Positions 8,316 to 16,908 of a stretch of 64,000 nucleotides of DNA are shown in pieces. The translations under genes were made by a program, and so were the position numbers. The stretch is taken from positions 1,116,001 through 1,180,000 of the forward strand of contig NZ_PIPL01000001.1 of the NCBI RefSeq assembly GCF_003987145.1, read 5' to 3'. The notes below the pieces were generated by a model. The model was not told the origin of the DNA. It did not search any database and was given only the letters and a program-made list of their open reading frames with translations. How positions within the stretch are numbered: the stretch's first letter is position 1; each line of letters opens with the position of its first letter. The DNA is from Aliidiomarina minuta. Lineage in GTDB: Bacteria; Pseudomonadota; Gammaproteobacteria; Enterobacterales; Alteromonadaceae.

Positions 8316-10039
8316 TGACCGTCAAATTTTTACATACAGAAGAAATTCAAGCCGGCAACCTGTGGCGTTTTCCTGGTGGTGTGCATCCCCCTGAGCGCAA
8401 ATCTATAGCCAATAGCAGCCCTATCCAGCGCATGCCGATCCCTAAACGTCTTATTTTGCCGTTTAAACAACATATCGGGCAAGCTGGCATTCCATTAGTG
8501 GCTGAAGGTGACACAGTAGTTAAAGGCCAACCATTGACCGAACCCGGTCCAAATGCCGGTTTAATCATACATGCACCGACTTCCGGCTATATTAAAACTA
8601 TCGGTGACTATCGAAGTGCGCACCCTTCTGCACTTAGCGTACCTGCTTTTGAATTAATTCCAGATGGTCTGGATATCTGGGGCCAACGTCATCCTATTAC
8701 GGATTACAGCACCCACAGCAGTGCCGAATTACTGGCCCACATCAGCGCTTGTGGTATCGCCGGATTAGGCGGAGCTGGTTTCCCTACGGCGCAAAAGCTG
8801 GCGGCCCAGGGTAAACTCGACTACCTGATTATCAACGGTGCCGAGTGCGAACCCTACATTGTTTCCGACGACCGCCTCATGCGCGAACACGCCGCTGGTA
8901 TTATTCGCGGCACTCGTATTCTGCTGCACATAGCCGGTCTGCAAAAAGCGCTGATAGCCGTAGAAGACAATAAACCAGAAGCCATACGTGCGTTACGTGA
9001 CGCCTGTGGCAAAGACGAACACCTTGCAGTGCGGGTCATTCCAACCCAATACCCTTCTGGCGGGGAACGTCAGTTAATTCAGATACTGACAGGCCGCCAG
9101 GTACCCAGTGGCTCGCTACCAATGGACGTTGGACTGCTGATGCAAAATGTCGGCACCGCTTACGCCATTTATCGCGCAGTGGTATTTGGTGAACCGCTGC
9201 TGGAACGTGTCATTACCGTCACAGGAGAAGCATTAGAACGTCCCGGGACCGTATGGACACTCCTGGGTACCACCGTTGAAGAACTCCTACAGTTTTGCGG
9301 TTATCAAAGTTATCCCAAAGCACGGGTCATCATGGGTGGGCCCATGATGGGATTTACCCTGCCCACACTGGATGTCCCTGTTATTAAAGGCAGTAACTGC
9401 ATTCTTGCTCCGGCACGCAAGGAATTGCCACAACCAGGCAGCGAAATGGCCTGTATTCGCTGTGGTGCCTGCGCCGATGTGTGCCCTGCTTCATTACTGC
9501 CTCAACAGCTTTACTGGCTGGCACGGGCTAAAGATGCTGACGGTTTACGTCAGCATAACCTCGCCGATTGCATAGAATGCGGTGCCTGTGCCTATGTATG
9601 CCCCAGCGAAATTCCACTGGTGCATTATTATCGCCAGGCCAAAGCCGAACTGCGTGAACAGTATATTGAAAAGCAAAAAGCAGAAGTTGCCAGGCAACGT
9701 TTCGAAGCCCGTCAGGCCCGACTTGAACGGGAAAAGGAAGAACGGCTTGAACGCCATCAGCGCGCTGCAGAAGCACGCAAAAAAGCGCAACAGGAGCGAC
9801 AGGCACAAAGCAGTGACGACAGCGTTCCTCAGGATCCCGTCAAAGCGGCTGTTGCTCGCGCCAAAGCGAAAAAAGCAGCGCAAAATAAAAACACAGATGC
9901 CACTGTCGACGACAAAAAAGTCGACGACAAAAAAGATAAAGTTGCCGCTGCTGTGGCCAGGGCCAAGGCTAAAAAACAGGCTGAAGCACAAAAGAAACAG
10001 CAATCCAGCATTTCTAACCCGGATAATGAGTCAAACTGA
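8315..10039 (+). CDS. rsxC: Electron transport complex subunit RsxC/RnfC
   Basis: The NADH/FMN-binding peripheral subunit. Seen: the glycine-rich GLGGAGFPTAQKL nucleotide site, the GAECEPYIVSDDRLMRE segment, the SLBB-like middle part (GGERQLIQILTGRQVP), and two 4Fe-4S motifs CIRCGACADVCP and CIECGACAYVCP. The tail from about residue 455 is a highly charged Lys/Ala/Glu/Gln helix that repeats AAVARAKAKK twice, with a doubled VDDKK inserted between. At 574 residues it has fewer tail repeats than the enteric protein of over 700 residues; tail length is known to vary in this family. Confidence 0.96.
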   Translation: MTVKFLHTEEIQAGNLWRFPGGVHPPERKSIANSSPIQRMPIPKRLILPFKQHIGQAGIPLVAEGDTVVKGQPLTEPGPNAGLIIHAPTSGYIKTIGDYRSAHPSALSVPAFELIPDGLDIWGQRHPITDYSTHSSAELLAHISACGIAGLGGAGFPTAQKLAAQGKLDYLIINGAECEPYIVSDDRLMREHAAGIIRGTRILLHIAGLQKALIAVEDNKPEAIRALRDACGKDEHLAVRVIPTQYPSGGERQLIQILTGRQVPSGSLPMDVGLLMQNVGTAYAIYRAVVFGEPLLERVITVTGEALERPGTVWTLLGTTVEELLQFCGYQSYPKARVIMGGPMMGFTLPTLDVPVIKGSNCILAPARKELPQPGSEMACIRCGACADVCPASLLPQQLYWLARAKDADGLRQHNLADCIECGACAYVCPSEIPLVHYYRQAKAELREQYIEKQKAEVARQRFEARQARLEREKEERLERHQRAAEARKKAQQERQAQSSDDSVPQDPVKAAVARAKAKKAAQNKNTDATVDDKKVDDKKDKVAAAVARAKAKKQAEAQKKQQSSISNPDNESN

Positions 10040-11115
10040 TGAGCTTTTATATCGCGTCTTCACCCCATACCCGGCAGCGGCGTACAACTTCATCACTGAT
10101 GCGACTGGTATTGCTGGCCCTCATTCCCGGCATTCTGGTGCAATGGTATTTTTTTGGCTGGGGTATATTTTTCCAGTTAACTGTTGCCATTCTGGTAGCG
10201 TACGGCACCGAAGCCTTATGCTTACATGCACGGGAACGCGGTGCCATGAGTGGTCTGCGTGATAACACAGCTCTGGTCACGGCTGTCCTGCTGGCCATTA
10301 GCATTCCTCCCCTGGCCCCCTGGTGGGTCATTGTAATCGGCACCATCTTTTCGATTGCTGTGGTTAAACATTTGTACGGTGGTGTGGGACAAAATCTGTT
10401 CAATCCGGCAATGGCAGGTTACGTCGTCTTATTAATTTCTTTTCCCCTGCAAATGACCAGCTGGCTGCCTCCGGTCAGCCTGACCGATGGTCACCCTGGG
10501 CTGTGGGAAAGCCTGCATCTGTTTTTATTCCAGTACACCAGCGATGGCTACAGCGTCGAACAAATACGTATGGTGGGCACTGGCGAACTGCTTGACGCCA
10601 TTGTCATGGCGACTCCCCTCGATCATATACGTAACGATCTGAGCCAGGGACTAACCTTAAGCGAAGCCACTCAGGCGCCTATTTTTGGTGGTCTGGCAGG
10701 TATTGGCTGGCAATGGATTAACCTGGCATACCTGGGCGGAGGACTGTTATTACTGCAACAGCGCGTAATTCAATGGCATATTCCGCTGTCTTTGCTTGCA
10801 GCGTTAACCATCATGGCTGCTGCGGGCAGCCTGATAGCACCAGACACCCTGCCGGGTATTGATATTCATCTGTTCAGTGGTGCTACTATGCTGGCAGCTT
10901 TCTTTATTGCGACCGATCCGGTATCTGCAGCCACTTCGGCCCGGGGCCGGTTAGTCTACGGAGCCATTATTGGAATCATTATTTACCTCATCCGCACCTT
11001 CGGCGGTTACCCGGACGCTGTAGCCTTTGCGGTACTACTGGCTAATATGAGTGTTCCGATCATTGATCAGTACACCAGACCCACCACCTATGGCCATGGA
11101 GGTAAATCATCGTGA
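10039..11115 (+). CDS. rsxD: Electron transport complex subunit RsxD/RnfD
   Basis: A 358-residue polytopic inner-membrane flavoprotein of the NqrB/RnfD family. The SGATMLAAFFIATDP segment contains the Thr that carries covalently bound FMN in this family. The GQNLFNPAM and GAIIGIIIYLIRTFGGYPDAVAFAVLLAN stretches are also characteristic. The start ATG overlaps the rsxC stop (TGATG), and its end overlaps rsxG by 4 nt. Confidence 0.96.
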   Translation: MSFYIASSPHTRQRRTTSSLMRLVLLALIPGILVQWYFFGWGIFFQLTVAILVAYGTEALCLHARERGAMSGLRDNTALVTAVLLAISIPPLAPWWVIVIGTIFSIAVVKHLYGGVGQNLFNPAMAGYVVLLISFPLQMTSWLPPVSLTDGHPGLWESLHLFLFQYTSDGYSVEQIRMVGTGELLDAIVMATPLDHIRNDLSQGLTLSEATQAPIFGGLAGIGWQWINLAYLGGGLLLLQQRVIQWHIPLSLLAALTIMAAAGSLIAPDTLPGIDIHLFSGATMLAAFFIATDPVSAATSARGRLVYGAIIGIIIYLIRTFGGYPDAVAFAVLLANMSVPIIDQYTRPTTYGHGGKSS

Positions 11116-11789
11116 TTCAGCAAATGCGCCGCAATGGCTTTATTCTGGCCGCCTTTGCCCTGGCGGCTACCACACTGGTGCTGATCGCGCAGTGGCTTAC
11201 CCAGGACAGAATTGATGCTCAACAACGTCAGGAACTGCAAAGTACGCTTAATTTATTAATACCACCAGCGCAATATAATAATGACCTTTATGCGGACTGT
11301 ACTCTGGTTCAGGCCCCTGAAGCCCTGGGGCTCGAGCGAGCGCAACCGGTATACCGGGCACGTTATAATGGCGAGCCTGTCGCGCTGGCCTTGCGCACCA
11401 CAGCTCCCGATGGCTACAGCGGCAATATCCATCTGTTAGTAGCCGTGAACAATGAAAGTCAGGTAAAAGGCGTGCGCGTATTACAACACCGTGAAACACC
11501 CGGCTTAGGGGATAAAATCGAAGCTCGTCGTAGTGACTGGATTTTAGGCTTCGATAACCGCCGTGTAAGTGGCGAAAACGATTCACGCTGGGAAGTGCGT
11601 CGCGACGGCGGCATCTTTGACCAGTTCTCTGGTGCTACTATTACCCCAAGAGCCGTGGTCAATGCGGTGCAACGAACTGTGCTGTATGCTGATAATAACC
11701 GTGAAGAACTGTTTTCCGCAGCCTCTTCCTGTACCGAGCAGACACCAGAAACACCCGGTCATCCAGCTGACGATGGAGAAATACCATGA
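11112..11789 (+). CDS. rsxG: Electron transport complex subunit RsxG/RnfG
   Basis: A 225-residue subunit with one N-terminal membrane helix and a periplasmic FMN-binding domain. The DQFSGATITPRAVVNAV motif holds the Thr for covalent FMN attachment. Starts with GTG inside a GTGA overlap with rsxD. The C-terminal tail after about residue 200 is longer and more acidic than the enteric one. Confidence 0.95.
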   Translation: MIQQMRRNGFILAAFALAATTLVLIAQWLTQDRIDAQQRQELQSTLNLLIPPAQYNNDLYADCTLVQAPEALGLERAQPVYRARYNGEPVALALRTTAPDGYSGNIHLLVAVNNESQVKGVRVLQHRETPGLGDKIEARRSDWILGFDNRRVSGENDSRWEVRRDGGIFDQFSGATITPRAVVNAVQRTVLYADNNREELFSAASSCTEQTPETPGHPADDGEIP

Positions 11790-12532
11790 GTGACGTGATT
11801 AGCGATGAAGAACAAAACGAGCTCGCTAACAGCTCCGAAAGCAGCGAATATCAGGAGTTAACCCGTAACGGCTTGTGGAGCAATAACCCGGCCCTGGTCC
11901 AACTTCTGGGCCTGTGTCCTCTGCTTGCGGTAACGGGTACAGTAACTAATGCGCTGGGACTGGGGCTGGCTACGCTGCTCGTTCTAGTTGGTTCTAATGT
12001 CACCGTATCGCTGGTCCGTATCTGGATACCCAGCGAAATTCGTATTCCTGTTTTTGTCATGGTCATCGCAACTTTCGTGACTCTGGTAGAGCTTTTCATG
12101 CATGCCTTTACCTACGGCCTGTTTATGGCGCTGGGTATTTTTATCCCGCTGATAGTAACCAACTGCGCCATCATCGGCCGCGCCGAGGCCTATGCTTCTA
12201 AAAACCCCTGGCATTTATCTGCCTTCGATGGACTGGTAATGGGGCTAGGTTTCGCGGCCGTACTTGTCACATTAGGAGCTATGCGTGAAATCCTTGGTCA
12301 GGGTACGCTCTTTGACGGTGCTGAACTGTTACTGGGCCAATGGGCCAGTGTATTGCGTATCGAGCTTTTTGCCGTCGACTATCCGCTCTTGCTGGCAGTC
12401 TTGCCACCGGGTGCTTTTATTGGAATGGGATTTATTATTGCCGGTAAAAACTGGATCGATCATAAACAGGCCCTGAAAGCGCAGCAGCAACCGACACCAA
12501 AAGCTGAACGCGCCCGCGTCACCTCACAATAA
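11786..12532 (+). CDS. rsxE: Electron transport complex subunit RsxE/RnfE
   Basis: A 248-residue membrane subunit, the inverted-topology partner of RsxA; NPALVQLLGLCPLLAVT and FIPLIVTNCAIIGRAEAYA carry the matching cysteines for the intramembrane 2Fe-2S cluster. ATGA overlap with rsxG. It is followed after 11 bp by nth, the same order as in enterics (rsxABCDGE-nth). Confidence 0.96.
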   Translation: MSDVISDEEQNELANSSESSEYQELTRNGLWSNNPALVQLLGLCPLLAVTGTVTNALGLGLATLLVLVGSNVTVSLVRIWIPSEIRIPVFVMVIATFVTLVELFMHAFTYGLFMALGIFIPLIVTNCAIIGRAEAYASKNPWHLSAFDGLVMGLGFAAVLVTLGAMREILGQGTLFDGAELLLGQWASVLRIELFAVDYPLLLAVLPPGAFIGMGFIIAGKNWIDHKQALKAQQQPTPKAERARVTSQ

Positions 12533-12543
12533 TTTGCCGTATT

Positions 12544-13179
12544 ATGAATAAACAAAAACGTCTGGAAATATTAAGCCGGCTGCGTGAAAACAACCCGCAT
12601 CCGACCACTGAACTGAACTTCAATAACCCTTTTGAGTTGCTGATTGCCGTACTTTTATCAGCTCAGGCCACCGATGTCGGTGTTAATAAAGCCACTGGTC
12701 CGCTCTTTGCAGTAGCGAATAACCCAGCCGATATGTTGGCGCTCGGCGTTGACGGGGTAAAAGATTACATAAAAACCATCGGTCTTTTTAATACGAAAGC
12801 TGAAAACGTGATTAAAACCTGCCGCATTCTGGTCGAGCAACATGCTGGTCAGGTTCCTGAGGATAGAGAAGCACTGGAGGCTTTGCCTGGGGTGGGTCGA
12901 AAAACCGCCAATGTAGTGCTGAATACCGCCTTTGGCTGGCCCACTATTGCCGTTGACACTCATATTTTCAGAGTCAGTAACCGCACTAAGTTAGCACCGG
13001 GAAAGAACGTGGTCGATGTGGAGCAGAAGCTGATTAAAGTAGTGCCTGCGGAGTTTAAAGTCGACGTCCATCACTGGTTGATATTACACGGCCGCTATAC
13101 CTGTATTGCCCGCAAACCGCGCTGTGGTTCATGCATTATTGAAGATCTTTGTGAGTTTAAAGAGAAAACCGAAATTTAG
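12544..13179 (+). CDS. nth: Endonuclease III (DNA glycosylase/AP lyase)
   Basis: Base-excision repair enzyme removing oxidised pyrimidines. The 211 residues contain the helix-hairpin-helix LPGVGRKTANVVL with the catalytic Lys, the catalytic Asp in VDTHIFRVSNR, and a C-terminal 4Fe-4S site with spacing C-x6-C-x2-C-x5-C (CIARKPRCGSCIIEDLC). Last gene of the rsx operon. Its stop codon lies in the left arm of a hairpin shared with convergent motY. Confidence 0.98.
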   Translation: MNKQKRLEILSRLRENNPHPTTELNFNNPFELLIAVLLSAQATDVGVNKATGPLFAVANNPADMLALGVDGVKDYIKTIGLFNTKAENVIKTCRILVEQHAGQVPEDREALEALPGVGRKTANVVLNTAFGWPTIAVDTHIFRVSNRTKLAPGKNVVDVEQKLIKVVPAEFKVDVHHWLILHGRYTCIARKPRCGSCIIEDLCEFKEKTEI

Positions 13180-13202
13180 CCGTGCTTTTAATCAGCACGG
13201 CT
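13178..13202. terminator. Shared hairpin at the convergent nth/motY ends
   Basis: AGCCGTGCT and AGCACGGCT form a perfect 9-bp stem with a 7-nt loop. The left arm starts at the nth stop codon and the loop contains part of the motY stop codon, so the hairpin serves both convergent transcripts. There is no long T tract on either side, so intrinsic termination may be weak; it may act mainly as a 3'-end stabiliser. Confidence 0.6.
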
Positions 13203-14096
13203 GCTTAGCAAGGAAGGATTAAAAGGCCGCTTCATCTGAATCACCACGCGACGGTTTTTAGCTCGCTCCAACTCATTCTGGTTACCAGCAGAGTGGCGCA
13301 TTTCGCCATGCGCATTCACCGCAATCTGCTCTTCTTCTACACCATGCTGTAGTAAAAAATCTTTCACCGACTGAGCACGTCGCTCAGCCAGTTCTTCGTT
13401 CTCTTCGTAGGTACCGTAAGAATCAGTATGCGCATCGACCAGCACCAGCTGAATATCAGTATCATGGCGTAAGTATTCGCTAATCTGCATGAGCCGGCGT
13501 TTCGAAGGGTTGGTTAACTGCTCAGTGTATTCCTGATAATTTAACACCGTAAAAGAAATATCTTCAAAGCTGTAGGGCAACAAGTTACTGATGCAATGTA
13601 AAAAGTCATCATAACGGTCATGGAAGTTGACTGCCGATAAACTGACCTGCACCGAATCTCGTGAATTGTGCCAGTCTTCATAAAAGAAAGTTGGCTTCAT
13701 CCCCTTCTCAAGCTCAGTCAATACTGTCCACGCCATAGGTTTGTCCAATTCACTGCTGAACTGACGATAGAGATCCATATTACCCAGTTCCTGGCTGGCG
13801 ACACCAGGACGCCAGTGCGGCGCCACCGATTTAACGCGAGCCACATCGTAAGTATCAGGCAAACGCATCATGTCCAGCTGCAGGCGCAGGTTCATATCGC
13901 GACTCGCTTCACTGACAAAACGCACATTACCATAACGGGGAATATCGTGCTCAAGGGTACATTGCAGCGGAGAGTATTCACTGACCCGCCACTCTGAGTT
14001 ATCCAGGTTGGCTCCATACTGACGCACTGATGCATTAGCCGTCTGACTTGCTATCAAGCCTGCTAATAAAGATAAGGTCAGTACTTTTTTAAGCAT
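13188..14096 (-). CDS. motY: Sodium-type flagellar motor T-ring protein MotY
   Basis: A 302-residue periplasmic protein with signal peptide (cleavage expected after TANA, about residue 22). Residues 23-180 match the MotY N-terminal domain: QYGANLDNSEWRV, CTLEHDIPRYGNVRF and HCISNLLPYSFEDISFTVL. The C-terminal domain is OmpA/Pal-like and binds peptidoglycan (VLVDAHTDSYG, LAERRAQSV, RAKNRRVVI). In Vibrio, MotY with MotX forms the T ring that assembles PomA/PomB stators around the polar flagellar basal body. Proximity to rnt, as in vibrios, supports the call. No other flagellar gene is in the window. A generic OmpA-family label would miss the MotY-specific N-terminal half. Confidence 0.9.
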   Translation of the reverse strand: MLKKVLTLSLLAGLIASQTANASVRQYGANLDNSEWRVSEYSPLQCTLEHDIPRYGNVRFVSEASRDMNLRLQLDMMRLPDTYDVARVKSVAPHWRPGVASQELGNMDLYRQFSSELDKPMAWTVLTELEKGMKPTFFYEDWHNSRDSVQVSLSAVNFHDRYDDFLHCISNLLPYSFEDISFTVLNYQEYTEQLTNPSKRRLMQISEYLRHDTDIQLVLVDAHTDSYGTYEENEELAERRAQSVKDFLLQHGVEEEQIAVNAHGEMRHSAGNQNELERAKNRRVVIQMKRPFNPSLLSSRAD

Positions 14097-14223
14097 GGAT
14101 CGCTTCCTGTTCCGGGTTTGACTTATTTATCGACCCCTGGCCGTGCTTCTTTAGCATTTAAAACGCCTTTCTGGCATACTAGCCAGCGTTAAAATCACAG
14201 TGAAGATGGCACACAGGAGCTTC

Positions 14224-14862
14224 ATGAGCGAGACCAGCCCCAGCACCAACAACAAAATGAAAGAGCGTTTTCGTGGTTATTTACCCGTAGTTATTGATGT
14301 CGAAACCGCAGGCTTTAATTCACAAACCGATGCCCTGCTGGAAATCGCCGCTGTTATCCTCGACTTTGATGATAACGGAGATCTACACCCGGTGGCCACC
14401 CATCATGCGCACGTCGAACCTTTTGCCGGCGCTAATATCGAGCAGGCTGCCATCGAATTTAACGGCATTGATCCCCATAGCCCCTTACGTGGCGCTATCA
14501 GTGAAGACGAAGCTATTAAGAAAATTTTCACAGCGGTACGTAAAGCGCAAAAAGCTGCCGAATGTCAGCGCTCAGTGCTGGTCGGGCACAATGCCACTTT
14601 TGATCACAACTTCATGATGGCCGCAGCCCAACGCAACAATATAAAACGCAACCCGTTCCACCCCTTTGTTACTTTTGACACCGCGGCACTAGCCGCTTTA
14701 ACACTTGGGCAAACGGTACTTGCGAAAGCCTGTAAGACCGCAGGTATAGAGTTCGACGGCAACCAGGCCCACTCAGCCGTCTACGACACCGAACGTACCG
14801 CAGAACTGTTCTGCTGGATGGTAAACCGCTGGCGCGCCCTCGGCGGCTGGCCCCTCCCCTAA
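14224..14862 (+). CDS. rnt: Ribonuclease T
   Basis: A DEDDh 3'-5' exoribonuclease that trims tRNA 3' ends and matures stable RNAs. Seen: the first acidic pair in VVIDVETAGFN, HNATFDHNFMMAAA, and the C-terminal HSAVYDTERTAELF with catalytic His and Asp. FRGYLPVVIDVE and ERNNIKRNPFHPF-type segments match RNase T rather than DNA polymerase epsilon subunits. I choose the ATG at 14224 (212 residues) because AGGAG lies just upstream; GTG and ATG codons at 14200 and 14206 would add up to 8 residues. Confidence 0.96.
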   Translation: MSETSPSTNNKMKERFRGYLPVVIDVETAGFNSQTDALLEIAAVILDFDDNGDLHPVATHHAHVEPFAGANIEQAAIEFNGIDPHSPLRGAISEDEAIKKIFTAVRKAQKAAECQRSVLVGHNATFDHNFMMAAAQRNNIKRNPFHPFVTFDTAALAALTLGQTVLAKACKTAGIEFDGNQAHSAVYDTERTAELFCWMVNRWRALGGWPLP

Positions 14863-14870
14863 CACGCACA

Positions 14871-14900
14871 AAAAAACCGCGCCGAAGCGCGGTTTTTTTT
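14871..14900. terminator. Bidirectional terminator between rnt and the peroxiredoxin gene
   Basis: AAAAAACCGCGC / GCGCGGTTTTTTTT stem with a CGAA tetraloop; A and T runs on both sides let it serve both convergent genes. Confidence 0.93.
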
Positions 14901-14913
14901 ATTTCCGGTAGGC

Positions 14914-15519
14914 TTACAGCTTGCCAGAATTCTTAGACAGATAATCAGCAACGCCTGCAGCGTCCGCTTTCATACCTTCGTCACCTTCGTTCCAGCCAGC
15001 TGGGCAAACTTCACCGTGTTCTTCGTGAAAGTTCAAAGCGTCAACCATACGCAGCATTTCATCGATGTTACGACCCAGAGGCAAGTCGTTAACTACCTGA
15101 TGACGTACCTGACCAGCTTCGTCAATCAAGAAAGACGCACGGAAAGCTACGCCTGCTTCAGGATGCTCTACATCGTATGCTTTACAGATTTCGTGCTTAA
15201 CGTCAGCAACCAGTGGGTATTTAACTTCACCAATACCACCGTTATCAACACTGGTGTTACGCCATGCGTTATGTGAAAACTGAGAGTCGATTGAACAACC
15301 AATCACTTTAACACCACGCTTTTCGAATTCAGCCAGGCGCTTATCAAAAGCAATCAGCTCTGAAGGGCATACGAAAGTGAAGTCCAGCGGGTAAAAGAAA
15401 AGTACCGCTTTTTTACCTTTAATTTGCTCACTGAAAGTAAAATCTTCTACGATTTCGCCGTTGCCTAGTACTGCTGATGCAGTAAAATCAGGTGCCTGAC
15501 GTCCAACTAATACAGCCAT
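14914..15519 (-). CDS. Typical 2-Cys peroxiredoxin (AhpC/TSA family)
   Basis: A 201-residue thiol peroxidase reducing H2O2 and organic hydroperoxides in the cytosol. The peroxidatic Cys51 sits in DFTFVCPSEL, and the resolving Cys172 in HGEVCPAGWN near the C-terminus. Length and the GG-like and YL (VADYLS) C-terminal features put it in the Prx1/AhpC group. No ahpF reductase is adjacent, so thioredoxin is the likely reductant. It lies next to grxD and sodB, forming an oxidative-defence neighbourhood. Confidence 0.95.
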   Translation of the reverse strand: MAVLVGRQAPDFTASAVLGNGEIVEDFTFSEQIKGKKAVLFFYPLDFTFVCPSELIAFDKRLAEFEKRGVKVIGCSIDSQFSHNAWRNTSVDNGGIGEVKYPLVADVKHEICKAYDVEHPEAGVAFRASFLIDEAGQVRHQVVNDLPLGRNIDEMLRMVDALNFHEEHGEVCPAGWNEGDEGMKADAAGVADYLSKNSGKL

Positions 15520-15599
15520 TTGTATGTCTCCGTTTGATAATCAATATTAAATTTATTCCTGCCCCATAAACGTTTGGGCAGAAACACGAAATTCAAGTT

Positions 15600-15959
15600 T
15601 TATTCTGCAGCCGGTTCTTCTGGTGCAGCCTCTTCGATCAAGGGTTGTAACTCACCCTTTTGAAACATTTCAATAATAATGTCACAGCCACCAATTAACT
15701 CGCCTTTAATCCACAACTGTGGAAACGTCGGCCAGTCCGCTATTTTAGGCAGCTCGGCGCGAATATCCGGGTTCTGTAAGATATCTACATAAGCAAATGG
15801 CTTTCCACAACCCATTAACGCCTGTGAAGCTTGCGATGAAAACCCACAGCTAGGCAGTTTCGGAGAGCCTTTCATATATAGTAAAATTGCGTTCTCTTCG
15901 ATTTGCTGGCGAATACGGCTCGCGGTATCCTGCTCTGGCACTTCCTGATTCTCTTGCAT
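15600..15959 (-). CDS. grxD: Monothiol glutaredoxin Grx4 (CGFS type)
   Basis: A 119-residue monothiol glutaredoxin with the CGFS active site (Cys38), KGSPKLPSCGFSSQ, then the WPTFPQLWIKGELIGGCDI glutathione-binding region. Such proteins carry a glutathione-coordinated 2Fe-2S cluster and deliver it to client proteins. I start at the ATG at 15957-15959 (MQENQEV): the upstream GTG at 15966-15968 overlaps the GAGG ribosome-binding site that serves this ATG. The C-terminus is an Ala/Glu/Pro-rich tail. Confidence 0.94.
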   Translation of the reverse strand: MQENQEVPEQDTASRIRQQIEENAILLYMKGSPKLPSCGFSSQASQALMGCGKPFAYVDILQNPDIRAELPKIADWPTFPQLWIKGELIGGCDIIIEMFQKGELQPLIEEAAPEEPAAE

Positions 15960-16199
15960 TGAACACACCTCGTATCACTGCTTCTGGATAAAGACATAGT
16001 ATAACACACAGGTATTTTTTTCTAAGCCCTTGAGATCCTAATCTATTACCACAATGTACTAGGGTAGGATACTTGCGTAGGCTGCGCTTATTTTTGCATC
16101 CGCTATACTGTAAGCGATTTAATTTGCAATGGCTTTCCAGATAGCAGCCTAAGCAAAGTGTTTCATGCATTGTTAACAAGAAAACGACGGAGAATCATT

Positions 16200-16781
16200 A
16201 TGGCTTTTGAATTACCAGCCTTACCTTACGAGAAAAACGCCCTGGAACCACATATTTCTGCTGAAACGCTGGAGTATCATTATGGTAAACATCATCAGAC
16301 TTATGTCGACAAACTAAACGCCGCTGTTGAAGGTACTGACAACGCCGGTAAATCACTGGAAGACATCGTAAAATCTGCTGATGGCGGTTTATTTAACAAC
16401 GCCGCTCAGGTTTGGAACCACACTTTTTACTGGAACTGCCTGAGCCCGAACGGCGGTGGCGAAGCTTCAGGTTCTCTGGCTCAGGCTATTGAGAAAAAAT
16501 GGGGTTCTTTTGCGGACTTTAAAGAAGCATTTACTAACAGCGCTATTGGCAACTTCGCTTCAGGCTGGACCTGGCTGGTTAAAACCAGTGACGGTGGCCT
16601 TGAAATCGTTAATACCGATGATGCAGAAACCCCGCTAACTGATAGCAGCGTGACTCCGTTGCTGACAGTAGATGTATGGGAACATGCTTACTACATCGAT
16701 TACCGTAACGCTCGCCCTAAGTACATGGAAGCCTTCTGGGCTCTGGTCAACTGGGACTTCGCCGCTAAAAACTTCGGTTAA
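16200..16781 (+). CDS. sodB: Iron superoxide dismutase SodB
   Basis: Converts superoxide to H2O2 and O2 in the cytosol. The 193 residues carry the four metal ligands His27, His74, Asp158 and His162 (EYHYGKHH, VWNHTFYWNC, DVWEHAYYIDY). The AQVWNHTFYW and GGxxG patterns favour iron over manganese. GGAG is 8 bases before the ATG. Divergent from grxD with a 240-bp spacer; the two share oxidative and iron-sulfur themes. Confidence 0.97.
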   Translation: MAFELPALPYEKNALEPHISAETLEYHYGKHHQTYVDKLNAAVEGTDNAGKSLEDIVKSADGGLFNNAAQVWNHTFYWNCLSPNGGGEASGSLAQAIEKKWGSFADFKEAFTNSAIGNFASGWTWLVKTSDGGLEIVNTDDAETPLTDSSVTPLLTVDVWEHAYYIDYRNARPKYMEAFWALVNWDFAAKNFG

Positions 16782-16793
16782 TAGCTGCTAAAT

Positions 16794-16822
16794 AAAAAAC
16801 CGCGCTTTTGCGCGGTTTTTTT
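16794..16822 (+). terminator. Rho-independent terminator of sodB
   Basis: AAAAAACCGCGC-TTTT-GCGCGGTTTTTTT, nearly the same stem as the terminator after rnt. Confidence 0.93.
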
Positions 16823-16845
16823 ATGCCTGAAAGTGGAGAATAAAT

Positions 16846-16898
16846 GGGGTCAGAGCTAAAACTAACCATTTTGAGTGGTTAGTTTTAGCTCTGACCCC
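16846..16898. repeat. Perfect 23-bp inverted repeat of the GGGGTCAGAGCTAAAA family
   Basis: Two 23-bp arms (16846-16868 and 16876-16898) beginning GGGGTCAGAGCTAAAAC are perfect reverse complements around a 7-nt loop TTTTGAG. A T-rich run follows at 16899-16910, so on the plus strand it could also terminate transcription. The same 16-bp core recurs near 37.8-38.0 kb. It resembles REP/REPIN elements mobilised by RAYT (REP-associated tyrosine) transposases; no such transposase is in this window. Confidence 0.85.
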
Positions 16899-16908
16899 GT
16901 TGTTTTTT

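Noticed and set aside
9829..10011. Antisense reading frames over the rsxC tail
   Set aside because: Low-complexity mirror of the Lys/Ala repeat; no start signal or family.
13188..14096. Generic OmpA-family porin
   Set aside because: The N-terminal half matches MotY and there is no membrane barrel; only the C-terminal peptidoglycan-binding domain is OmpA-like.
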